Assembly (NCBI GenBank): GCA_013368325.1
Contig: JAACJK010000008.1
Coordinates: forward strand, 434,001 to 498,000
Source of the DNA: Ephemerocybe angulata
Lineage: Eukaryota > Basidiomycota > Agaricomycetes > Agaricales > Psathyrellaceae
Reading direction: 5' to 3'
DNA: 64,000 bases
The notes beneath the pieces are model-generated. The model saw nothing but the letters and a program-made list of their open reading frames with translations, was not told the origin of the DNA and searched no databases. Within the stretch, counting starts at the first letter, position 1. Each line of letters begins with the position of its first letter. Below, piece by piece: positions 57,294 to 64,000 of the stretch. The position numbers were made by a program, and so were the translations under genes.

Positions 57294-57696
57294 TTATGTG
57301 CCGCTGCCAGCGACCTCTGAGCCAATATCGTTAAATTCCTCTCCAGACAGGCTTAAGTCCCAGTTAAGTAGTACTTACTCCACTCCCTCCGGTCCATGGG
57401 ACACTGTTGCTTTGAGGACGGCCTCTCGAGCCACTTCAGCATGCAGTGCATGTGAAATACATGAGTACACTCTCCATAGACTAGGGTTACATCCGTTGGC
57501 TTCATAACTTAATAAAAAGGGGTGAGGGCGTACTTAATGGGCAGTCATCTCCAGGCGTCTTGCAAAGTGGGCAGCAAGCTTCGAATTCGGCGCGACAGAT
57601 GCCACATATATCGGCTTCCTCATCTTCCTCTTCCTCTTTGCCTGTGTCCCACCGCCAAGATGCGACTGCATGCCAGTGCTTTACTTTAACTTTCAT
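57294..57696 (-). CDS. APC11: Anaphase-promoting complex subunit 11, RING-H2 (arm B copy)
   Basis: Exons 57696-57534, 57480-57379 and 57316-57294 have the same lengths (163, 102, 23 nt) as arm A and code for 95 residues. The few visible changes are MKVKVKHWHA for MKVKVMHWHA and the tail AGSGT for AGSDT. All zinc ligands, including the unusual Asp84 in CPMD, are conserved, as is the acidic insert. It is divergent from FB7, with about 246 nt between the two ATGs; this is the ancestral layout that transposons have disrupted in arm A. Having two intact copies of a normally single-copy essential subunit is notable. Confidence 0.85.
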
Positions 57697-57942
57697 ATGG
57701 ATAGGCTGGGAGGGACCTGTATCTGCGCGTTGTGAGGGGTTAAGGGTGGAGGTGAGCAAGGCGCGTCTTGACTCTTCCCTTTGTTCTCGACGCGTTTATC
57801 ATTGAATCACGCGCCAAGTAGCACAGCCACTCAAGCAGCCTCGTGTACCGTGGGACAGAGTCTTCGGTCGCGATGTTCAACCGAGGGCGTCTACTTGTCC
57901 TTGCTCATATACATCTGTCGGCTTTCTACTGCTCGATAAACC

Positions 57943-59649
57943 ATGTATGCCTCCACACTTGAATCCCTGGCCAACCTCGATCACGAAATCGCACGACTGG
58001 AACAAGACCTCCTCGCCCTCAAACGGCGTCGAAACGCGGCGTCACCGGTCTATCGTCTCCCTCCCGAATTACTTTCGAAGATCTTCTTCCTCGCACTTCG
58101 CTACATGGACGTGGACTACTCGAAAATGCGACCAGAGTGTACCAAGATGTCGATATGCGCCGTATCACATCAATGGAGAGAGATTGCTTTCGCGGCGCCA
58201 GAGCTATGGATGGAGATACAGATACAAGCCAACACCAAGGCTCAGTATCTGGACCTTGCCTTAAAACAGGTAGCAGAAAATCAAGAAGTCTACATCGATG
58301 GGTGGCACGTCACTAGCAACGGAGGCGTTGGTGTCCTGCGTACCTTGGAAGCTGGAAAAAAGTGGCAGGTGAAGCGGGCTGTCCTGAATGCATCCGCCGA
58401 CACGATCCATCGGATATTTGACGGTCTAGATTTGAAGAGCGAGGGGACGGAGGCCCTGGAGCTGACGTGCCTAGACTGGATGGGAAAGTTATTGTGCGCC
58501 AACGCCTTATCTGGGGCCTTTCCTCATATTCGTCGCCTTTTCCTTGCGGGATGGGAGGTTCCGAGCGCCTCTGAACTCGTCAAATTCTCTGCCCTTGCGG
58601 ATCTCACCCTCCAGCGCATTGCCGTTATCACTCCCGAAGGCATGCAAGCGATATTTTTAATCCTCAAACAGGCCCGCCACTTGACGCATTTCGATCTGGA
58701 CATACTCTCGACTGAGGGTCATTTTCCGAATGGTCCGTGGCCGACTCTCCCTAGGCTAAGCAAGGTTAAGACACTCCGAATATCCTCCGGGGACAATCAA
58801 ATAGCCTCCATACTGCTGAGTGCTCTGTACCTGTCTGCAGACATAGAAAGGATGACGGTGGTGTTTGGATCACCCGACGGCAGGTTCAACCCTGAAATTA
58901 GCCGGCAAGCCGCCTCCACTCTGAGCCTCGCTCTCATGCATACGACGGCCCCAAAGTCGCTGCTAGTGACAAGTACCATTGGGGACGATGGTGTTGAAAA
59001 GGGGCTTGAATACATCGGCTTCGGCGCACAGTGGGACGGGAAACGCACTCTGGCCGCATTCATGGTTGTCCCGGGCGCCTCTTCTTGGGAAGTTGGCGTC
59101 ACATCGCAGAAGCTGTATTCCCTCCCTTTCATAAATCCGGAAGACTGGCTTCTATCAAGGCTCGAAAGCATTGAAGTCGTCCATTATCCGACCTTTCCTT
59201 TCTGGGAGGCCATCGCCGGTATCCCGACACTCCAGAAGATAAGTGTCCGTGCTTGGCAGCGCAATGACTGCTTCACCCGAGCCCTGCAAGGCGATGGCTT
59301 ACCAGATGGCTCTCTCCGACCTGGAACGACTCGGGCGACACCATTTCCTGCCCTGAACTCCATTGGCGTTATATTTACGGCCCGCAGCCTAGATACCGCG
59401 TTCAAGAATGGTTACGCCCACGACCTGGCGAGTGCGTTGAGGACACGCGCTGCCCGTGCGGGACACTCGATTCCAGGACCAGGACAAATTGATATCGTGC
59501 ACTTTTATTGCTGCGCCTCGGAGCTTGGAATTGACGCAGACACCCATAATCTTCTGCTAAGCGTAGCATGGGACGTTCGCTGCTCAGCTTCGACGGCCCC
59601 CGCTAACTTTGAATTCTGCCGCGACTCGGATGCCCTGGATACGTACTGA
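57943..59649 (+). CDS. F-box-like protein, paralogue FB7
   Basis: Intronless gene for 568 residues starting MYASTLESLANL. It is the arm B twin of FB6, with the same helix, F-box-like core (RLPPELLSKIFFLALRYM) and SICAVSHQWREIAFAAPELWMEI. Amino-acid differences from FB6 concentrate in the leucine-rich half (for example AVITPEGMQAIFLILKQARHL against AVMTPEDLHEILLFLKLARHL), including a two-residue insertion near RPGTTRATPF. It keeps its native head-to-head arrangement with APC11. Confidence 0.87.
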   Translation: MYASTLESLANLDHEIARLEQDLLALKRRRNAASPVYRLPPELLSKIFFLALRYMDVDYSKMRPECTKMSICAVSHQWREIAFAAPELWMEIQIQANTKAQYLDLALKQVAENQEVYIDGWHVTSNGGVGVLRTLEAGKKWQVKRAVLNASADTIHRIFDGLDLKSEGTEALELTCLDWMGKLLCANALSGAFPHIRRLFLAGWEVPSASELVKFSALADLTLQRIAVITPEGMQAIFLILKQARHLTHFDLDILSTEGHFPNGPWPTLPRLSKVKTLRISSGDNQIASILLSALYLSADIERMTVVFGSPDGRFNPEISRQAASTLSLALMHTTAPKSLLVTSTIGDDGVEKGLEYIGFGAQWDGKRTLAAFMVVPGASSWEVGVTSQKLYSLPFINPEDWLLSRLESIEVVHYPTFPFWEAIAGIPTLQKISVRAWQRNDCFTRALQGDGLPDGSLRPGTTRATPFPALNSIGVIFTARSLDTAFKNGYAHDLASALRTRAARAGHSIPGPGQIDIVHFYCCASELGIDADTHNLLLSVAWDVRCSASTAPANFEFCRDSDALDTY

Positions 59650-59957
59650 TAGTGTGCCAAGTTTCCATAACTTTTTCTTCAATTTATCTATTCAATCCTC
59701 CTGACTCCATAAAAGCTTGACCCTTTTGCGAATTGCCACCTAAGCAACGCACCGTGGCATAATGTCGATTGTCTCTCTGAATCCTTCGGAGTTTGCATCG
59801 TTTCTCTCCCCACATCACAGTAGAGATCGATAAGTAAAATAGAGTGACATGCATTCCTTGAACATCCGTCAGCCTATATGGGCCTTAATACTCTTTATAC
59901 CACTGCTCCTGTCGCGCAAATCTGAGCTAAACTGCAACTAAACTGCCGAAGGTCTGG

Positions 59958-59977
59958 GCGCTTAAAAGCGTGGAAAT
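59958..59977 (+). promoter_or_regulatory. Conserved semi-palindromic upstream motif, FB8
   Basis: GCGCTTAAAAGCGTGGAAAT, 124 nt before the FB8 ATG, identical to the FB5 copy. Confidence 0.5.
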
Positions 59978-60100
59978 CTACCATCACTGCCTCAGCACCC
60001 CAGGCTTTCTCACAGTGAGGTGTTCGTCTTCCTTGAAAGTTGAACCAACACCGCCCGCATCCCGTCGTAACGCAATCATCAGCTCTCGATATCCTTTGCT

Positions 60101-60632
60101 ATGTCTTCACCTCTAACGACTGAAGCCCAGATCGATATTGATCGCGAAATCGCACGACTCGAGCTACAGCTCATTGACCTCAAGCGGCGTCGAAACACGT
60201 TGTCGCCAATCTCCACGATCCCTCCCGAGATACTATCCAATATCTTTTTTCTAGCTCTTCGCTTCTTGCAGGTCGACGGCGACACCCTAGAGGACGTTGA
60301 ACCCGATGTAACCAAACGGGCGATTTGTGCCGTATCCCACCAGTGGAGGGAAACCGCGTTCACAGAACCCAAACTATGGATGGAGATCCATGTACGAGAC
60401 TTCACAGCGACGAAATACCTGGACCTTATCGGCAAAAACTTGAGGGAAATTCAAGAAGTGTATGTTGAAGCGTGCGGCATCAACAGGAACCATCTGGCCG
60501 TACTCCATATTTGCTCCATATCTTGGCCCTTATCAAATCGGGCAAGACAAGACTGATGCGCCTTGTCATAGTAAATGCCTCGCAGTCAAATGTTATCCGC
60601 AAAATTCTTCGGGCTTCAAGCCTTCGGTTTGA
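60101..60632 (+). pseudogene. Truncated, frame-shifted F-box pseudogene FB8
   Basis: Copy of FB5: MSSPLTTEAQIDIDREIARL, core TIPPEILSNIFFLALRFL and AICAVSHQWRETAFTEPKLWMEI are intact. At about 60505 an 11-nt insertion doubles CTCCATAT with TTG between the copies and shifts the frame, giving a stop at 60556. The original frame resumes (HILALIKSGKTRLMRLVIVN) and ends at the duplication breakpoint after SSLRFE. About two-thirds of the gene is missing. Confidence 0.88.
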
Positions 60633-61201
60633 ATTCCACCCTCAGGGCATTCGTACCGAATACTTAGGCCCATAAAATGGTCAGGTATTGCCACGTCTGG
60701 TCGGGTTATCCGATAATGTGATCAGGAGACAAGGCAGTAGGTAATGTATGTCGGGCGGGCAGTCGTGGCGACGAGCTTCTACATATCATGGTGATCAACT
60801 CTTAGACTCTACTTAGATCCAACCAGTGTGCGCCCTTTTTCACGCGGCCAAAGACACCACCAGAGGAATCTGGGTCTTCTTCCGCCCAGACGTAACAGGC
60901 GCATCTTCAGTCGACGGCTGTACAATCCCATTCGACAACCAAATAATCTTCTTGTATCCCAGATTGAACTGGAACCTCTCGACGAGCAAACTTAAGATAA
61001 CCTCTGCGGAAAATGTACCGCGTTAGATCCACGGTGTCCGCAAGAACCCATAACGACTTGTGGTAAGTAGACCACTGCTTCGCATGGCAATTCCGAGGCT
61101 ATTCATAATTTGGTGATTTAGCAAATTTATTCTGTATATTCAATTAACAGGACTTTGATTGATTCAAACATAATTTGCATATTACAAGAGTACTTTAAAA
61201 A
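60633..61201. other. Breakpoint region with a P450 relic
   Basis: Unrelated sequence begins immediately after the FB8 break. Apart from the P450 tail below, nothing is recognised; the last 130 nt are AT-rich. Confidence 0.4.
60840..61003 (-). pseudogene. C-terminal exon of a cytochrome P450 (relic)
   Basis: On the minus strand an AG acceptor at 61004-61005 opens a frame EVILSLLVERFQFNLGYKKI...IPLVVSLAA ending in TGA at 60840. This matches the end of agaric P450s after the haem loop ('EMKVVLSxLLExFxF...'). The haem-binding Cys exon is not found in good form upstream, where only short, poor matches occur before the retroelement. Tentative but specific pattern. Confidence 0.5.
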
Positions 61202-61540
61202 TGTAATGAGCTGTGTGTATACTAATAGAACTGTTTAATCTTGAACTAGAAGCAAAAAAAGAAAAAAAGAAATGCAGTAAAAAAGAACGGCACTAGTGGG
61301 ACTTGAACCCTTGACCTCTTGAGAAAGTGCATGTGACTGCAAAGTCACATGGCCTGGGATTGATGGGATTCTTGGCACTTTTTCTGCCGGGTACAAGTAC
61401 CCGAGCTATAAATAGCCTCGGAAATACAATTAGATTTAACACTTACCACACGAGAATCAATTGAGCGCTTCAGTCAACCTACGCACGAGTTAGTTGTGTA
61501 TTCAATCGGAATACACCAAAGTTACGTACCGTACATAACA
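61202..61540 (+). mobile_element. Candidate 5' LTR with primer-binding site
   Basis: A TGTAATGAGC... to ...CATAACA segment (339 bp) has the TG...CA ends of an LTR, a TATAAATA box at 61407-61414, and is followed after one base by TGGTGGACGCATTGGGAAC, which starts with the TGG expected of a tRNA primer site. The 3' LTR lies outside the window, so the ends cannot be confirmed. It contains a tRNA-like segment at about 61288-61380. Confidence 0.4.
61288..61380 (-). other. tRNA-like 3' half inside the candidate LTR
   Basis: The minus strand carries GGTTCAAGTCC, a perfect B-box/T-loop, and a 3' end TAGTGCC, plus a perfect 9-bp hairpin CATGTGACT/AGTCACATG. The 5' acceptor and a good A box are missing, so it is not a functional tRNA; it may be tRNA-derived or a chance match. 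Confidence 0.3.
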
Positions 61541-61649
61541 TTGGTGGACGCATTGGGAACTGAAGTAAGCAATTCATTCTCGACGTTCGATTCATCGTCT
61601 CTACTTCTACCATCACATCTATCCTTCAACCCGCTTCCTACAAACCCTC

Positions 61650-64000
61650 ATGAGTTTCCCGGGAAGCTACGAGCCGTCCCCCTTCCGCCCACCTGCCGAG
61701 AACACCAGGAAACAGCGGAAGGAACGATATATTGCTAAGGGACCCACCAATATCCCTGTTCCGTCATCGCGCGGAAAAGACGACGAAGATGATAACCGAT
61801 CTTTCATAGATCCCCTAGGTGAGAATGAGGATTATCACGCAAGTCTACAAGAGCACTCTCTTCCTCCTAGCCGATCTACTGAGCAAGAATCACAGGCTGA
61901 CGAGGAATCCGCTAATCCCGCCACAGTCCATCTTCCCTGGGAGGAACTGCGCGATTTCCAGAGCTCTGTCGAAGCGTACATTCGTTCACCCGGACGATTC
62001 ACTGATGTTCGTATCAACTTTCCTACGGCTCAACCATCGCACACGTTTGGTCGCGAACACAGTCAAGCCAGACAAGAACTATCGGATCGAGTCAAGGAAC
62101 TACTCAATATCGGGCAGGAAGCCTTCAAGCGTGACATCCGCGCTAGTCGATATCTTACTCGGACCGAGAGGGTTACGTTCAAACGTGAGCTCAATCAACT
62201 GGCAACCGTGCTAACGAATGTATCAGCCTATCAAACCCCTAACGGATACGTCGCATATAGTGCCAACCCCGACTACGTTTACGGACTGGAAAATATGCTA
62301 CGTTCTATCGAGAATGAGTACTTGAGAGGTACACCCTTGGCTGAACGATTTTACAGGTTCCCAGTTTGGGGTCCCGCTGGTCGTGCCGTGGAGTATTGGC
62401 TCCCTAACGAATTCGAAGTCATCTGCGCGTGCTATAGGACTGAAGTCGAGACCTTCCTCGTTCGAGCTTCCGAGATTTTGCACGCGCGACAGGAAACCGA
62501 ACGTACTCCTCGATACACGATGGAAGAGAAGGGCAAAGGAAAAGATCCTCAGGAAAGACCCCTTTCCCCCGTCAACGCTGGACCTGCTCACACGCCCTTT
62601 GATACAGAAAGCGAGCATATCGAAACCCCAAACCTCGTCTATCAGCAAGCCGAGGAATTCACCCCTAATCTCCGTGCCGAGCAATCCAGGAACCCTTTCA
62701 GGGACGTCTCACCGAATCCCGTAACGTCGATCTCCCATCATCTTTCCCAGAATCACGGACGAGATAACGGGCTCGGTATTCAGGCGAGCGATAACCAGAA
62801 GAGTTCCTATGGAACCAGAACGCATTCCAGAGCCGTGAGTACACCCCGATCCAACATGCGTTCTACAGGATACCCTGAAACGACTTATGCTTCTAATCGT
62901 GCTAGGTTTCCTCCTACTACTCCCGCAGCACCAATCCACTCCACGAGATTTGAGACGCGCCCCTACGCTCATGAAGAGTTCGCGAACTACCGAGGCGAGT
63001 CCTTCGTACCTAGCAGACAACCCTTTGGTCCACATGGCGAACTCGATAAGCGACCTTTTGACAGGACTACGAATCGCCCTGAACATCCCGAGACTAACTC
63101 GCGATCTCAAGCTCGATCTACTCGAACCACTGCACCACCACCTTCAGCTTCGCACGTTCCGGGACCCTATTCCACAACGTTCGAACCAACGAACACTGTC
63201 CCACCTTCTGCCTCGCACGTCGCTCACAACGCCAACCCTCTTTCCATGGTCTCTAACCTCCCACGTACGTTTCGAGCTCCTATATACGGTCATACCAGGG
63301 ATAACACAACCTCTCGACGTATGACCCAGATGCTCGCCCCCACGTTTCCTCATCTTGCAGCTAATGGACAACCTCAATTCGCCTCGGCTCCAGCGCCCGA
63401 CGGAGGTCAAGGTCCTCCGGATGGAGATGACGATAATGGAGGAGGAGGACGACGGCCCTTACCAACAGGACGACCATCGGGACGGAATCCATTCCGAACT
63501 ATTCCCTCTAGTGATGCTAATGGCCCAAGGGAGCCCCAATTCGATATTAAATTCCGAGTCAATATCATACCGGAATGGGACGGGAATACAGATGAGCTGA
63601 GTCGATGGATTTTGAAGATAAATCGGCTAGCTAAACAGTCAGTAGTCATGTACGCACAGCTAGGTACCCTCGTACCAACCCGATTCACCGGATTGGCTGA
63701 ACAATGGTACTATTCCCTCTCTATCGAAACGCGTGAGCATCTGGAACAGAACTGGGATATTCTACGTGAAGCGATCTGTGATTACTTCATGAATCGCTCT
63801 TGGCTAGATAAGCAGAAGAACCGTGCTAACAAGGCTAAGTATCGAGAATTCGGTCATGGACGCGAAACACCCAGTGAGTATTTCATTCGGAAGTTGGACC
63901 TCCTCCAGAGGGTTTACGATTACAATGATCGGGAGATGATAAACGAGATCATCTCCGGAGCTCCTACTCAATGGATTCCTCTGCTTACCCCGCACCTGCT
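61650..64000 (+). CDS. Gag polyprotein of an LTR retroelement (partial, runs off the edge)
   Basis: One uninterrupted frame of at least 783 codons from the ATG at 61650 to the window end. The first 570 residues are polar and disordered (MSFPGSYEPSPFRPPAENTR, several Arg/Pro/Ser-rich stretches, a Gly/Asp-rich linker). The C-terminal 150 residues match the retrotransposon gag capsid pattern: IIPEWDGNTDELSRWILKIN, FTGLAEQWYYSL, LREAICDYFMNRSW, and REFGHGRETPSEYFIRKL. This is the standard capsid fold of Ty3/gypsy-type elements in mushrooms; pol would follow outside the window. No zinc knuckle is reached yet. The lack of stops suggests a young, possibly active copy. It begins about 1 kb beyond the FB8 breakpoint. 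Confidence 0.8.
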   Translation, partial: MSFPGSYEPSPFRPPAENTRKQRKERYIAKGPTNIPVPSSRGKDDEDDNRSFIDPLGENEDYHASLQEHSLPPSRSTEQESQADEESANPATVHLPWEELRDFQSSVEAYIRSPGRFTDVRINFPTAQPSHTFGREHSQARQELSDRVKELLNIGQEAFKRDIRASRYLTRTERVTFKRELNQLATVLTNVSAYQTPNGYVAYSANPDYVYGLENMLRSIENEYLRGTPLAERFYRFPVWGPAGRAVEYWLPNEFEVICACYRTEVETFLVRASEILHARQETERTPRYTMEEKGKGKDPQERPLSPVNAGPAHTPFDTESEHIETPNLVYQQAEEFTPNLRAEQSRNPFRDVSPNPVTSISHHLSQNHGRDNGLGIQASDNQKSSYGTRTHSRAVSTPRSNMRSTGYPETTYASNRARFPPTTPAAPIHSTRFETRPYAHEEFANYRGESFVPSRQPFGPHGELDKRPFDRTTNRPEHPETNSRSQARSTRTTAPPPSASHVPGPYSTTFEPTNTVPPSASHVAHNANPLSMVSNLPRTFRAPIYGHTRDNTTSRRMTQMLAPTFPHLAANGQPQFASAPAPDGGQGPPDGDDDNGGGGRRPLPTGRPSGRNPFRTIPSSDANGPREPQFDIKFRVNIIPEWDGNTDELSRWILKINRLAKQSVVMYAQLGTLVPTRFTGLAEQWYYSLSIETREHLEQNWDILREAICDYFMNRSWLDKQKNRANKAKYREFGHGRETPSEYFIRKLDLLQRVYDYNDREMINEIISGAPTQWIPLLTPHL

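Larger units (their letters stand above)
54215..60632 (-). repeat. Arm B of the inverted segmental duplication
   Basis: The reverse complement of arm A without its transposons: CHAT end, FAD oxidoreductase, APC11, FB7 and the first 530 nt of FB8. Homology begins about 54215, 80 nt after the GT25 stop, and ends at 60632 inside FB8. Introns and spacers align well with arm A; nucleotide divergence by eye is a few percent in the oxidoreductase and more in the F-box genes. Confidence 0.85.

Noticed and set aside
61288..61380. Functional tRNA-Cys gene
   Set aside because: A B box and a hairpin are present, but no 5' acceptor strand, A box or cloverleaf can be formed.
1..64000. CRISPR arrays, operons, Shine-Dalgarno sites, riboswitches
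   Set aside because: The window is clearly eukaryotic (spliceosomal introns, LINE, F-box, APC and ESCRT genes); none of these prokaryotic features was seen.

Overview
The window is nuclear DNA from a filamentous basidiomycete, most likely an Agaricomycete mushroom. The evidence is dense gene packing, many 50-105 nt GT-AG introns in conserved eukaryotic genes, a tandem family of mushroom-type F-box proteins, TIR miniature elements, a Tad1-like LINE and the 5' part of an LTR retroelement. The species cannot be named from sequence alone.

Layout. 0-0.3 kb: C-terminus of a protein that runs in from the left. 0.75-6.6 kb: three tandem, intronless F-box genes (+). 7-18.9 kb: two identical tRNA-Gly(UCC) genes in opposite orientation, bracketing a 295-aa orphan protein and a 1,951-aa Ser/Pro-rich disordered protein. 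18.9-24.8 kb: three more F-box genes (-). 24.9-33.1 kb: a 5'-truncated LINE with a 12-bp target-site duplication and poly(A) tail, into which three other elements have jumped (a 429-bp MITE with 9-bp TSD, a 4.1-kb TIR element carrying a decayed LON-domain gene piece, and a 307-bp foldback hAT-type MITE with 8-bp TSD). The LINE sits on the edge of a 522-bp TIR element. 33.9-38.4 kb: an APC11-type RING gene, a berberine-bridge-like FAD oxidoreductase, and a CHAT-protease fragment broken by a 362-bp MITE. 39.4-54.1 kb: conserved housekeeping block of VPS4, CAND1, a DUF4139 protein with an RS-repeat insert, a RhoGEF, and a GT25 glycosyltransferase sharing a 54-bp bidirectional promoter with the RhoGEF. 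54.2-60.6 kb: an inverted second copy of the CHAT end, oxidoreductase, APC11 and two F-box genes (the last a truncated pseudogene). 60.8-64 kb: a P450 relic, then an LTR retroelement whose gag frame is open to the right edge.

The central structure is an inverted segmental duplication (arm A about 22.14-37.67 kb, arm B about 54.2-60.63 kb) flanking a 16.5-kb unique block. Arm A was later enlarged by about 8.8 kb of nested transposons; arm B is compact. Both copies of APC11, of the oxidoreductase and of one F-box gene are intact. The F-box genes are presumed SCF substrate receptors. CAND1, the SCF receptor-exchange factor, and two APC11 copies lie within 20 kb of them, so the locus is unusually rich in ubiquitin-ligase parts, but functional linkage is only an inference. 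Five of eight F-box loci carry the same 20-nt semi-palindromic motif 100-150 nt upstream of the start, and an orphan copy marks a probable lost member.
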